Source of the DNA: Warburgia ugandensis
Taxonomy: Eukaryota > Streptophyta > Magnoliopsida > Canellales > Canellaceae
Reading direction: 5' to 3'
Assembly: GCA_035236585.1 (NCBI GenBank)
Contig: CP141132.1
Coordinates: forward strand, 47,309,880 to 47,373,879
DNA length: 64,000 bases
The stretch's first letter is position 1; every line of letters starts with the position of its first letter. A model generated the notes under the pieces. That model had not been told where the DNA came from, made no database searches, and saw nothing but the letters and a program-made list of their open reading frames with translations. Shown here in pieces: positions 42,691 to 56,200 of this stretch. Both the position numbers and the translations under genes were made by a program.

Positions 42691-45520
42691 TAGGGTCCAG
42701 GATTTATGCTCTATTTTTGCACTTGACATTCAATTTCTGTGTTAGTTCGTTCTAATTCAATAAACCAAACATTCATTTACTGATACAACAAAAGGATGAG
42801 ATGGTCTTTTGATGCCTGGATCCCTGTCACTGTTAAGACATTGGGTAATCCTTCAGTAGCATCACTTATGCTTGATACTTGACTTGAAATTTCTAAGATA
42901 CCCCAGGATTTGATATGCTGTCTGTTGATGCTCCTCTTGGATCATGCATGAATTGAGAGACTTTGCTTTACTGAAAAAGGACATGTGGTATGTAGATGCC
43001 ATTCTCTTGAATCTAGTTATGCTTCAATCATTTTTTCTTAAAGTGGATCCTTGAATTCATTCCTTCTTTACCATTGCGCTGCTTATTATGAACTGCTGAA
43101 TTAGATATATCTTTGCTACTTATCATCTGCAACCAGTTCACAAGGTCTGCAGAATACCCCTTCCTAGTCATTATGATCTTGTTTGTGCTCCTTTGTGGTT
43201 CCAACACCGAGGAGATAATGTAAATTCTGAAGAGTTTTCTATAGAAAGTTTTCCAGATTGCTCTGCAGTCTCTTGGTTTCAAGCTCATGTTCTATATAAT
43301 GAATATGCCATCCGCAAAAACTAGAACAAGTGATATCGCACTCTTTCTAAATAATAAAGAGTTGTCAGGTGCAGTTTTATATCTTCTAATCTTATACTTG
43401 ATTGATCTTCTTGATCTGGGATTCTGGAGGTTGCTAATAGCTTGCTTGTGTCTGCTTATATTGGTTACTCTATGTAGGCTGATTCTTTGATAGATTCACC
43501 CAAGAAACCACTTTGCTTATCCATCTGAATAAAAGTTGACCTAAAGGGGTAGTGCCCGGGCAACTCTTAATTTGGTAGCTTTACAAGAGTTTCATCATAG
43601 TCTTGACCATGCTCCAGATAGCAACCTTCTGCAGCAAAGCTAGCCTGTATTTGTTTCTGAAGAATCATTTTTCTAAGTGATTTCTCAAAAGAGATCTCTG
43701 TTTTGTCTCAAGATAAAGTGCACTATAGTTGTTTGTATACTCTTGCTTCAGCACAAGTTTGGGGTGCCTTTTCCACTTGATGACAGCATGGTGATGTCCT
43801 ATTAGCCAGGGTCCCTAACAACAACGAAGAATGTGTATCTTGATGCGAATCATTTAAGCTGGGTAGCCAAGTAAAACTCTGCAAACTTCAAATCCTTTTA
43901 GGTTCAAGATGTCATTGCATTGTGCTGGTCATCAGCACACACCATCAGGAATGATCTTGGCAATGGCTGAGAAAAATTGATCAAACAAAGCTTAACAGGT
44001 TAGATAAAAGCCAATGTATCATTGCCTATGATGTTGGAACTTTGAAGCTTAGTTTTAAAGAATTATAGTGCCAGAAAGAAATGTGCTTGTGTACTCCAAC
44101 TAAAGCTTGCTGGGTGTAAGTCTGCTCACCTACTGGCTGTCAGAAAACAGAATGTCTTACAGTTGCTGTTTCTGTGAATTTGAGTATTTTTGTGAACATT
44201 GCGTGTGAAGAAAGTTTATCCTATGTACTCTTAAAATTTGGATGATGCTTTATGTTAGATTAGTTGTTGAATCAAGTTAAGCATTTAATTGTATTTTATC
44301 TACAAACCAGTACTATTGACCCAGTGGATCTTCCATGCAGATGTTTGAGGAGAGGAACACATTAAGGGCCAGGAATACTTGAGTCAACTTTTCTCATGAC
44401 TAATCATTGCTTTTTCCTGATGACTATGAGTTCCAATTGGTTCCCCTGCTATTGAAAGCTTCAAACAGTCTACTTCCACTTTCCAATCATTTGCGGGCAA
44501 AGTACAATAGTATTGGAGGAAGTTAGAAGATAGAGAACAAGGAAAGATATTTGATTTTATGAATTATAGAGGGGGAAGTATCCCACTATATCATGGTATT
44601 TTAGTTTTGACAAAGTTTCATTTTTTCCTTTTCTTGCTTTTTAAAGGTTTTAGAAGAATGCTGTTGACTGGATTTGCTTTCTGAAGATTGAATCACCAAA
44701 ATGATCTATACGCCACTTCTTTTTCTCTGTGTCCCGAAATCCGTAGTACTTTTAGTATTTTTACTTCCATTTTACCCAGAAATTCTTAGACATACCTCAT
44801 TTTTAGTAAGAAAGAATGACTGGGAAAAGGAAGACTTTACCAGCCGGAGTTGTGCTGCTGGATTGTAAGGTGTCCAGTGAAAGGTGGTCCACCACTTTAA
44901 ATCATTCTAAAAGCGACAGTGGGTTTCAGATTGATTATCCAGCAAGCGAGGACCTTGTGACTGGATTTCATTGAGGAACTCGTGGCCTTTACGATTGAGA
45001 CCTGCTCCAACGCAACTATGCTGCTCTCACTCTCCCAACATGAATTTAGCACATAAAACACAAATTTCATGAATAATTGAAAATTTCTCATGTATCACGT
45101 GTAAATCTAAGTATAAATCCACACAAAAAGCTATAATTCACATCATTCTTTCAACTTTTTATTTGTAGAATTTGAATATTTTTTGTGGCCAATTTATTGC
45201 CAAATCCAAACTTTATAACTAATGCTCTCGATGCCAAATCCTCCCCAAAGATGTTTAGTTGCAACAGGTGTTCTCCGGTTTCCTCTTCTTGGCAACATAT
45301 AAGCAAATATGTGATTGTAGGAATTTTTTTAAGTTTTATAATTTATTCTTTCATAAGAAAAGGTTAAGTTTTATTGCACTGGGGAGAAAAGCCTCCCCAT
45401 GGCTTTACATAAACCAAATAGATGTTGAAGATTTAAAGCTACAAACATGGTTTATAAAGCAAAACACTTTAGATAAAATAAGTGTAATAAAATGTACTTA
45501 TTATGAAGTGCTTATTATTC
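42691..45520. other. No gene recognised
   Basis: AT-rich sequence without clear domains. Around 43310-43440 (+) the frame SDIALFLNNKELSGAVLYLL, then a LIDLLDLG end, faintly recalls the region around the copia YVDD block, but the catalytic Asp pair is missing and nothing up- or downstream supports it. Other open frames of 60-90 codons show no motif. Confidence 0.4.
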
Positions 45521-46499
45521 TGTAACAACCTTAAATTTTGAATTAATTATGAGTAATTATAACATATTTTATTTAAAATTAAATTTCTTGAAAATTATAC
45601 TTTAAGGAAGTGACCTTCCTTGAAAACTCAAAATTCAAATTTGAAACTGTAAAAAATGAAAACTACCCATCGACACAAATCCGATACTACGAAATGTAGA
45701 TTGGAGAGAAATTTTTTATTAATTTAGGGGATCCAACTAGATAACTGCACCTTCACCTCACACGTGGAGGTGAGACTATCCGCCACATGTCGCCTTCTCC
45801 CCTCAGTAATGACCCCGAATGCAACAAAAACGGGGGGACATCAGAAAGATGGGAGAAGAATCGGCGTCCACCTCCCCATTTGTTCGATTCCCTATTGGCA
45901 CCGACGAGGCTCCCCTGTTCCAGCCCCCCTCCGAATTCTCACCAGACGGCGACCGGATTGACATGGACAGCCGGCCGCTGGAAAGCCCCTTTGCCCTTTT
46001 TCTCTCCTTCGCCGGTGCGCACATGCCGGCACATAGATCGCCAAAACCCACGCTTGCTTTTCTCTCTTCCTCCCCCCATTTTCTCTCAGATCGAACCCAG
46101 ACAGTGATTGAACTAAGGGCAGCGGCCCACCGCCCCTCTCTTTTCTCCCTTTCATTCTCCTTGCCGTCTTCCTCCAACAAGCGTAGCCCGATCGGCCGCA
46201 CTAGTCCCACTCCCCCTTCCTACCCCCTGCGGCCGGCGCCCCACCGCCATCGTCCCACCTCCCTTATGTTTCCTTTTCTAATCGGCGCAGCACGACAAGC
46301 GCGCCAGCCCTGCGTCTCCTCCCCCTTGTTTCCTCTTCCTCCTCCGACGAGGTTGGCCAGGACTAGTGACCCCACTCAGACGCCCCACTCACCCGTCTCA
46401 CTCGCTCTCAGTGAGCCGAGTTGACACGGTGAGCCCCACCATACCCTCTAGACTTAGAGACCTTTTACTGCCCAATCCATGAAGGATTTCGGAGATCCG

Positions 46500-46960
46500 A
46501 GACACCTGTCATGATCCTTGCAATGCGAGGAACAAACCCTTGGAAGGACCAGATCACTAGATCTGTGACCAATCTAACCATTTGTCATGATCTAGTCATT
46601 GATTTATCCTTGAATGATGGATCTATGACTAATTTTGCAGATCCTGCCATGATCCAAATGTAGATTTGCCTCCAAAATAGTAGATCTAAACTTCAACCAT
46701 TCATCATGATCTGCTAACTATTTATTTGCCTCCAAAAGTCAGATTTGTGATTGATCCATGAACCCTTTGATGATCTAACCGTTGATTGGTCACTGGTACC
46801 TTGATCTGTGACTATCTAACCCATTCACCATGATTGATCGTTAATTAATCACTTAGTACCTAGATGTGTGATCGATATGAGCTCCCAATTAGACTTGGAT
46901 ATAGACTTTACTCTAGATCATCTGATGTGTGATGAGATCTAGCCCTTCATCTCTATCGAA
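46500..46960 (+). repeat. About six diverged 60-bp repeats inside the 5.2-kb LTR
   Basis: NCATGATCY recurs at about 46511, 46586, 46651, 46708, 46770 and 46829, each followed by a GATTT/GATCG/ATTGAT stretch and a GCCTCCAAA or CACT-TAG segment. The period is about 60 bp. Confidence 0.6.
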
Positions 46961-47732
46961 TCGTATATTAGTAAAAAATACTCTTAGATTCATATTTGAT
47001 TCAAGTATTTAGTCTGATCTGATCGTAGATCTATCAACAAAACCCTAGAACGACAACTTAGCTAGCTCGCTCTTAAGTTTTGATTGTTTATTGACCATAT
47101 AATGCTAGATTTGTGAGATCAGGCACTACATCTCTTTATAATTTGTAGCGTTTCCATAATTAGAACCACAGATCAATATATCCTTACTTTCCTGGTACAC
47201 TAATCAGTGACAAAGACACAATTAGAGCCATCCATTTATGGATTGACAATGGAACCTATGAATTGGTCAATTGATAGATCGAGCTAGAGGTGGACATGAG
47301 AATCGAGGATAAACGTCATACGAGGTAGGTGGATTAAGATTTGCTATTTTGGAAAGTTTAATAATGGCCATGTATTTATAAGAATGATTTAATGTCGACG
47401 ATGATTTACAGAGTATTGTCTATAATTACTAAAATTCTGGAAGCATTTTAGTGGTTACTTTGTGACACATTTTACTTTATCAAATCGGATATGCATGACT
47501 AAATTTAAATAGAAAATGTTAATGTTACCCTAGTTGTATCACCCAAACAAAAGAATGGATATTATACTCTTTGACTAGAAATTATTATATATAAGTTTAG
47601 TTGACATTGGAAATACTTAGAAAACATGATTTATTTGGACTAGCTACAGAGGCAAATTGAATTTATAATACTTGGTTTATCAAAATTACATTAGGACAAA
47701 ATAATACTAATCATCAAGGTTGAGATCTAGAA

Positions 47733-47912
47733 GGGGTGTCTTTGCACAACGGTAAAAGTTGTTGTCGTGTGACCTTGAGGTCACGGGTTCAAGGCGCGGA
47801 AACAGTCTCTTGTAAAATGCAAGGTAAGGCTGTGTACTTTAGGCCCTTGTGGTCCGCCCCTTGCTTGGACCCCGCATAGGCAGGAGCTTCATGCACCAGG
47901 GCTGCCCTTTTT
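47733..47912 (+). mobile_element. Full-length Au-type SINE
   Basis: Starts GGGGTGTCTTTGCACAACGG (A box region changed), with the B box GGGTTCAAGGC about 50 bases on, then GCAAGGTAAGGCTG and the 3' end GGGCTGCCCTTTTT. GGTTGAGATCTA at 47718-47729 and 47918-47929 is the target duplication. It is nested in the solo LTR and therefore younger than it. Confidence 0.93.
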
Positions 47913-48489
47913 ATCGGGGTTGAGATCTACACTTACAAGGACAAATACAATAGATATTTAGAAGCCATGACCTTGAGTCATAACATGTTTGTCTTTATTG
48001 ATAAAGGCTTTATCACTAGTTTAACTATGATCCACTTAGCATCATGCTTTTTTACAATGTTGTTTAAATATTATCTTTTATAATCATTGCATTGGATGCA
48101 TATTTTTGGGAACTGAAAAAGCATTATCTAATATATGAATAAAGAATGTATGTTTTGAATACTCACGAAAATATGTTTTTAAAGCTTATCGAGAATATGG
48201 GTTGAAAATTAATAGATTTGAATGGTTTCTCATAAAACTTTGAAATAGTGGTTTTATTTTCATGAAATGATCTTGAGGATGTGTATGGTTTACGATCTGG
48301 GCTAGCACTCGACAAGTAGCCATAAGTCCTGATGGATGCAGATTTGCATGATTGTTCAAAGGGGTACTGTGACGTGGATTGGTCCAAAAAACCATCCATG
48401 TTTTCCAATTGATGTCCGCTTAGGTGAGAGGTATGGCTTGCTAAGGTTGGGGGGCCTCAAGGAATTACGTATGTGAACATGTTGATGTT

Positions 48490-48760
48490 TAGATAGGTGC
48501 TCCACGAGCAGCTGTAGGCCTTGGTAGTTATGGTTTTATAGATGCTTTAGGCAGGCACTCTATGAGCAGCTGCAAGACCTTATAGATATGAATTTCATTG
48601 ATGTTTTGAGTAGTCACTCCTAGAGTTTCCTAAGTCCTAGATCGCTCGGCAGGTGCTCTACGAGTACCGTGAGACTCGGGGGCGTGCATGCTTGGGGAGC
48701 AGTAAGACTTGGAGCCAGGCATGCTATGTGCCACTGTAAGTCTTGAAGACCCTATACTAG
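48490..48760 (+). repeat. Diverged repeats of 60-100 bp in the 5.2-kb LTR
   Basis: GGYRCTCYAYGAGCAGCTGYA is found at about 48499 and 48552, and the shorter GGTGCTCTACGAGTAC near 48650; GAGCAGTAAGACTTG and GTGCCACTGTAAGTCTTG near 48696 and 48730 continue the pattern. The units are too diverged to define a period. Confidence 0.5.
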
Positions 48761-50719
48761 GAGGTGTAGTTGGCCACTGACCCTTGAGATGAGATTGATG
48801 CCAGCCCTACAATGGAGATGGCAAAAAACAGGAGTAGCTTCTCATGGGGAAGTACTATGAGAGGTAGTTGAGTAGCCCTCATGAGGTCAGTGAGTCATGG
48901 TACATGAGGGTATCCACAGGCAGATGTAGAGGCCATGACAGTCACCAGTGGGTGATGGTAGTGCCCTATGAGCATAAGTGTTTGCGTAGTTTCAGCATGC
49001 TAGGTATGCTGGTCATTTCTCGAGAGTTTAGACTAGTCCCTAGTGGTAGGACAGTATGCCACTGTGATATGGAGCGATTAGTTTCTCACGATGATGTGGG
49101 TTTAGATCTTGCATTATGGATTGAGGGCTACAAACCCCAGACTTTTTGTTGTTTACATATTTGAGCCTACTAAATCGATTGGTTTCCATTTCTTTTGGAT
49201 ATTGCATATGACTTGGATTAGTAGATTTTCCTTGTGGCTTTTCACCTCATAAATGTGAGATCGATTTTCACTGTTATGGTTTCCAGTTTGATTTGATACG
49301 AAAAGAACTATTTTGCATATGAATTGATGATTTTGCTTTTGAAAACCATGAACAGTTTTTGGTTTTTCTAGATCGAAGATTTATCAGAAGTTGGGCATAT
49401 AGTATACTATTTGGTCTTATCGACTTACTTTATTTTTATTGATATAATACTTTAATGCTTACACCTAGCTACTGGCTTGCCATTAGTATTATAATACGTG
49501 TTGATTTTTGTAAACCAATGGTTTTTTCCATGGCCAACTTATGAGGTGTTAGATTGCTTGAGCATTATGACCAATTCTACATAATTATGTACCAATTTAT
49601 TCTTACACATGGAAATGCATTGTGTTCATAAAGACTAAGATGTTAGATAATTACCTTTACACATGATAATGAAACTGTTAGATACCTCACTTTTCATAAG
49701 TGAATCTAATGATTGAATGACAAACTACTTAGACACTTATAGGGATAACTTGAATGATCATGTATGGTGAATTATCTTGAAGAACTATTATATCATGAAT
49801 GAATTTAGAATGCTTATGCATTTAATCATGGAAAATGGTCATAGTACAGTTAAACATTTGTGAAATGATAAAAGCTTAAAATACTCAATTCATCAGGAAA
49901 AAGAAAATCAATAATATTTTTAGAAATCATGATAGACTTATGATTCATCAATTGTATAGAATTGCACTTGTAAATAGATCTCATAAATGTTCAATTTGAG
50001 AATTTGTAATTTTGACATGAGTACTTACTTGCAAACATCATGGGTTTTGTTTAAGTATGATAAATTCTCAAAATGCATTGATTATTTAAATCCTCTATTA
50101 CATGACAAAATAGCGACTTATTCCACCTACACAAGAGTAAGTTTACTGAGACATTGTAATTGTTTACAATGTCTCAGTCTTGAAGAATTAGAATAGAAGG
50201 ATAAAAAGGTTGAACATGAAAGTAGCTATGGAGTTTGAAATTTTAGAAGATTGAGATTTTCCAGAAGGGTGAGCTTTACAAGTTTAGGTTAGTTTTATGA
50301 TTTATTGGATTTTTGGAATGCATATTTACTGTTGTGATGGCAAATTCATTTGTATTTAGTGAAATATGTTGTAATATGGTTGTGACTGGAGGTTTTGGGA
50401 TGTGATAAGTTTATGTGTATTTGTTTTCAAAATGATGAAAATTAATTGTATCATCTATCAAATGTTTTGCATGCATGTCTCAAATGCTCATATGTTCGAA
50501 AAACAGAGAAAACTATGCTGAATTTTTGGTAGAAATGAAATGTTCATTTTACCATAAAATCGTGTTTGTGTAAAAAATGACACTCATGATTTTCAAAAAC
50601 ACTTTTTAAAGAACTAAAATTTCTGCTATTTTGTTTTTGAAAAGAATTTCAAACAAGGGATATCCCAAATTTCAAAATAGTTTTCAAAAAGTATTTTGAG
50701 AACTCGGGTGTGTCACAGG

Positions 50720-51760
50720 TTCAAGTTAACAATTTTCACAACTTCATCTACCCTTTGAACGGCAGATCTATAGATGTGAGAGAAAGATAAGTTGGCACCC
50801 AAGCAAAGTTCCTTGATCTTATCTCAATACTCCTAGAATCTCCAAGGATGCTTGCCTTCTCCTTTTAGCTATCTTATTGTGATGAGAGAGTCTCCCTCTA
50901 TAATCAGCAACATGAGTTTGTTTTGACCCAAAATTGAATGAGTCATCATACCTCATGTGACCAACATAATCCCATACTGCCTTGCCTTGTGAATCTCAAA
51001 GGGTACCACCAAATTCCCAAGGGCTAGGGTTCCCATAATGGGCACCATCAAAGTTCAAATTGAAAGTGCCTTAGGGAGGAGAGAGCCACTTAGGAGTTGG
51101 CTTCACTGTCTTGCTCCTCACATCCCTAATAGATTCTTAATTTATTATGATGCTATCCACTGAATAATCCCTAAAATGGTTGGAGAGAGATGACCACCAA
51201 ACTACAATTTTGAAAGATGAATCATTGATCATCTATTGAGGTTGACACTTTCCTTTGAAGAAACATGCATTGTGCTTTAGCCAAGGAGACCAAGTGACTT
51301 CTAGGAAGTACATTTTTGGTAGTAGGTTGGCTTTACCTCAAGCTTGATTGTGTTCCATTGGCAACATAGATCTTCTAAAGAGGGAGGCATGGTCTAAGAC
51401 ATATCAAATTTCGCTAGGATGAATTTCCTAATATTCTAAACAAACTGGCCATGGAGAAATGAATGATCTCTACTTTTACTGGTTTTTTTTGTAGAAAATC
51501 CACCATGATGGGTCAGAGATGCCTTTGGAATTGAGCTTGTCAAAAGTACATATCTTGTTTAAGGCCATTAACCATATAAACGTTGCAACTTTAGGATGGC
51601 CAGGGGTACTCCATGTCAGTTTAGCAAGCTTCCGTAAAATCTAGTTACAAGTGAGGAGGGAGTAAGCATTCTCAACAAAGAAATTACCTTTAGCTTTAAG
51701 CATCCAAATAAACATCTTTCTGACTAAGACTGACTTGAGCCTACTGATGGAGGTTTGTAG
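50720..51760 (-). pseudogene. L1-type LINE, C-terminal zf-RVT and RNase H relic
   Basis: The minus strand from 51760 reads KMFIWMLKAKGNFFVENAYS, then LAKLTWSTPGHPKVATFIWL and KICTFDKLNSKGI, which is the zf-RVT region behind plant L1 reverse transcriptases. From about 51110 it reads PKWLSPP, then GTFNLNFDGAHYGNPSPWEF and GG, the RNase H start with its first catalytic Asp (FDGA). Stops are frequent. The solo LTR ends directly beside it at 50717, so the LTR may have inserted into this LINE, but its left half is not recognisable beyond 45521. No target duplication could be defined. Confidence 0.8.
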
Positions 51761-53478
51761 CCCATTGAATTGGTTAGGCTCCAATCCTCTTAAAGGTCAT
51801 TGAAGAGTGATACACCAATGAAGCCTATCATTAGAATGAAAATGGTAGCCTTGGATTGGGGGCATGGTCCACCATTCAAGCCAAAACCTAATTTTGTTTC
51901 CTATGTAGAACTTCCATTTAATGCACTACTTGAAGGAATCAAGATTCATAGAGATGAGTCTCACATAAATGAACTGCTTTTGCCTTCATCTATAATAATC
52001 CAAAAATTTGTAACCTTTATGATTAATGAAAATTAGGATTTTACCTTAACTGTGTAAATTTGATGTTTAGAAGCTCAATGATTTGGTAATGAGACCTCAA
52101 TGGATGGATAAAGCTCAGATGGAGCTTTCTAACAATGCCTAGATGACAAAATTCCAATAAGCAAATCAAGTTTTAACATTGATAATGGCACTCCCCACTT
52201 AATTTGGATTAGACTTTGTCTTTTCTTTTTTTTTCTTTCAATACAAAATGGGGCCCCACACCACCTAACATGCTTGGTTGCTAAGCAACACTAGAAAAAA
52301 TGATTGGTATGGGGGCTAGAATGTTGGGAGAGGTAGGAATTTTATTAGGATAGTGGAAATGTCTTTAGGAGGTGGCTATGGTGTAGAAATTAGATTAGGA
52401 TAGGGAGATGGAAGTGGAAACTTGTTTAGGAAAAAGCTTGGACGTTGAAATGTGTTAGGAAAGAGTTTAGGAAAGGGAAAATGGGCTGTAGATGTCTTTA
52501 GTAAGAGGCATCATTAAGTATGGTTGAATGGTGAAAAGAAAGAACGAATTCTACTAAGAAAAAGAAATGATTAAAGGACATAAGGATAGGCAGCTAGGTT
52601 GAGGCATTGAGAAAGAGAGAAGAAGAAGACGTGAGAAAAGTGAAACCCTACTTGGTGCTTGAGAAGTAGACCATAGAAGGAAGGAAAAGCTGGAGAAAAA
52701 TGAGAGAAATCTTTGTGAAATCTTCATAGAGGTAGGTTGATCTAATTGCCAAGTTTTCAATTGTTGCCTTGAAAATTTTGGAGATTGAAAAGTACATTTT
52801 GATGCCCATGTGATTGTTGTTTTGAATGTTTTAATCATATTTGAATGATCATGATTCAATGTTTTCCTACATGCAGTTTTAGCATGCTAATACTCTTGAG
52901 AATGACTTTTTATATGGTGTTGAATAATTGATACTAATGCATGTTTAAATTGATGTTTTGATAGATCATTGATTGTAGCTTGAATAACTAGATTTTGCCC
53001 TAATTTATACCAAAATTCCATTCCATTTTTAGATAGTTTCATGCCCTATTAAAATAAGTTCACATTATGAAATCATCTTACTTATGTGTGTTGGTGATTA
53101 GCCTATTAGAGGACTGGTAAGTGACCTTTTTTTGGGTTCTACTAGATTGTATGTTTTTCACATGAAGTCATGCCTTTGGAAAACATGGTTTTGTATTTTA
53201 AAAGGAGTATTTGAAGGAATATTTTTGTGTGCTAATTATATCTTTGAAGAAGACAAAAATTTCTATTTAAAAAAAAAAAACCATGAAAGTGATGGTTTTA
53301 GCACATATGATTGATCCAATTGGATGTTTGTAAATCATTATTTTGCATTTATGTAAAACATGGTTTTTGAGTCTAGCACATGCATAAAAATGGATGGTTT
53401 TTTATTGTGTCGATTTTTAATCATTTGGAAGCCCCTTTGTATTAGTGTTTTGAGTTATAAAACACACATGTAAACTCA
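51761..53478. other. No gene recognised
   Basis: The stretch 52300-52720 is purine-rich (AGGAAA/GGAAAG, GAGAGAAGAAG), similar in style to the LTRs that follow, and may be part of a related older element. An open frame of 78 codons at 51800-52036 has no known motif. Confidence 0.4.
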
Positions 53479-56200
53479 TGACAAGTGTTTAATTTTTGCA
53501 TAAAAATTACCCAATTAGTAACTATGTGTTATAACTTACAGTGTTAAATTAGGATTCTTAGACCAAAATTTATAACACATGCATTTTTTGACCTAATGAA
53601 GTAAATTTTTGATATTTTGTAGGTTCAAAGGCTAATACAAAGGGATGGTTTTTTATTTTGTAGATTCTTAGACCAAGTAAGTATGTGATTAATCTTATTT
53701 TTTTAGGAATTAATTAGTATTTTTTTACCTTTTGTAGGAAGAGAGATGATGATATGACGGCCGAGATTGAATGAGATGAAAATTGAAGATCAAGATAAAA
53801 AGATAGAGTCAAAGCCTCAAAATCATCAATCCAACATGAGATCAAGGGTAAGATCATCTTATGGACCAGTAATGGATGTGATTAAAGGAGCTAAAGATAG
53901 CTGAAGTGGGCCTATGCAGTAAGCCATGCATTTCCACCACCTTTTTCATGAGAGCCATTCAAGCCATCTTAGCCATATAAGCCATGAAAGAAGGTTGGAA
54001 ACTAAGGAATTTAAGCCAAATGATACAAGTTACTCAAGCCAAGGGTTGAAGCAAGAAAACAAGATAAGGAAGTTTCCTAAGCCAGCCATAAAGCTTACCC
54101 AATGAAGCCTTTAAAGTTAGCCATCTAAGCCATCAAAATAAGCTACATGGAAGGCTAGGATTGGAGGAGATAAAAGAGAGTTATCCATGAGTTATTTTGA
54201 AGATAATTAAGGGAAAATCCATTAAAGTAAGAGGGCAGGTGGAGCAATGAGATGAGTGCAACCAATTTGTAGAGTTTTGCTCACTTTTTCCCACTTTTTT
54301 CTTAATTTCCACCTCACCCTTAAGATGCACTACGAATTTCCAAAACTCTCACTACTTTCACCTCTTAAGAAACTTTCTAACTATACAAATTTCTCCACCT
54401 AACATATCACATCTCTTTCCTAACCCATTCCCACCCACTTTCCTAAAAAATGGGAGTTCAACTATTTTTGGAAAGGGGGAGACGCCCCTTCCTAAAAAAT
54501 AGCTGTCTCCCACCTTAAGACAACCCTCCTTCCCACCCACTTTCCTATTGGATGTCTACCCTCTTTCCCCTATCCTAGCCATTCAAATTAACTCTCTTTA
54601 ATCCCCCACCACACTTTAATACTATTTTACCCTAGGAAAAATAAGATAAAGCTTATAAAATCAACCCAAAACCCAATCAAAAGGGACTCTCTTTTTTTTC
54701 ACATTGTAAAAGGATGCCTCCTCCATTAGGAAGGAGATGTCCACTTCATTCCAGCCATTTGCACTCCTTTTTCTTGATGTTTTGTGATGCTTTTGGGTGC
54801 TACTACAAACTTCCAAGTTTCATGCTTCTTCCTCAAGTGTTCAACCTAGGATTTGTGGGGTTTTGATTCATCTTTGAAGGTTGGTTAACCTTTGGTGGAA
54901 TTTCCTTTTTTCATGTCATCTTTTACTTTGTTTTCCTCTAGCTTTCCTTGCTTTTAAACTAAGATTCAAGTCTATTTTTCCATTGGAGTGACAGTCGAGG
55001 GAAGTCATCTTGAATCCAGTTTTTTTCCTTTTACTTTCGTTGCATCTTATTTCTCTTTTAGCCCACTTGAATTTTCAGCTTTGGTTGCTTAAGTTCCATT
55101 GATTGTTGCCTTAGTTTTGCCTAGGATTCTCCCTTAATTTCAAGCATACTTGTTCATGAGTGAATGTTGGAACAATTAAAGAAGAGTTTAGCTTGTAATT
55201 GAGGAGTGATTTAGATTAAGTGAACATCATTGTAATAGCATTTAATTTTCTGATTTGGATTACATGTATGGAATGTTATGTTGATGACTTTTTGGATGTG
55301 ATTCAATGAGATCAGTGGAATTTTCAATTCATTTTTGTGTCTAGTAGTAAATTAACTTTGTTCTTGAATGTTTAAATGCATTAAAAGTGATTAATTCCAT
55401 GTTTTATATGTTATAGTCATTGAATGTTTCAATCACATTACTTCTTGAATTTCTTTGCATGAATGGTGAATGCTAATTTCCAGCACTATACAATCTTGTT
55501 CACTTGACTTTTCAAGAGTCCAATTAGATTGTTAGATAGCTTAGTTAATGTTAGAAGTAGAATTGCATGCTTAGGTTTTCAATAGAGTTGATTAAATTCA
55601 CTCCTATCCAAGGAATCATGCATGCCATTCTATGGTGACATGTATGTTAATTGTCTTTTCATTATTGCTAGTAATTACTTTCATTTATTTTTCTAGTATG
55701 ATTGTAGTTAGATTCCATTAGTTTGCATCTTAGTTAATTGGAAAGTAATCAAATTTATCATACTTGTTAAAATAGGTGGTTTGGTTGCTTACTTTTCTTA
55801 GTTTTGCATAATTAGGAAAGTAGTTTGTTAAAGCATGTTTCCATTAGATTAGTTGTTAATTTCATGTTTAGGAAAGTCATAAAATTAGAAGCTTTTTATT
55901 TAGGAAATTTTTAATTTTAGAAAGTGCATGTTTTAGGAAAGTTTTCCATTTAGCATGTTTCTTGTTTTTGTTTAGTTTCCATTTCTATTTTTTTACTTAG
56001 TTTCTAATTCCATGTTTTAATTACAATTCTTAATATAGGTTAAAAAATTATTTGAATTTTGGCTAGGTTATATAGTTTAAAGTAGGGACCACTAGCATCA
56101 CAATAGTTCACTCCTTGTGTGATCAACCCCGACTAGCATGCTATATTGCAAACGATTCGTGTGCTGGCGAGTCTTAATTAAAACAACAACAACAACAACA
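53479..56200 (+). mobile_element. Athila/Tat-like gypsy LTR, plus orientation
   Basis: Starts TGACAAGTGTTTAATTTTTG and passes ACACATGCATTTTTTGACCTAA and TACCTTTTGTAGG blocks. It ends with ACGATTCGTGTGCTGGCGAG and an AAC repeat. The same order is found on the minus strand at 60158-57262. The block GATTCGTGCAC-like-GCGAG before the end is typical of the long LTRs of Athila/Tat elements. No primer binding site follows here, so it is probably a solo LTR. Confidence 0.6.

Larger units (their letters stand above)
45521..50717 (+). mobile_element. Solo LTR of a gypsy element, 5.2 kb
   Basis: Begins TGTAACAACCTTAAATTTTG, with a following AATTAATTATGAGTAATTAT, and ends AACTCGGGTGTGTCACA. These ends, the GATCCAAC block and the GC-rich leader (45760-46440) with pyrimidine-rich strings are typical of plant Tekay/Del-type LTRs. 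It has no PBS, PPT or pol at either side. The flanking five bases (TATTC and GGTTC) share only three positions, so there is no clean target duplication. A SINE at 47733-47912 makes up 180 bp of its length. Open frames in 45764-46424 arise from high GC content. It is in the opposite orientation to the solo LTR at 33754. Confidence 0.7.

Noticed and set aside
43287..43490. Possible copia RT fragment (ALFLNN...LIDLLDLG)
   Set aside because: The catalytic Asp pair is missing and no neighbouring copia motif could be found, unlike at 4290-5305.
45764..46424. Several overlapping frames of 65-200 codons on both strands
   Set aside because: They sit in the GC-rich leader part of the 5.2-kb LTR. All frames being open at once is a sign of stop-poor composition, not of a gene.
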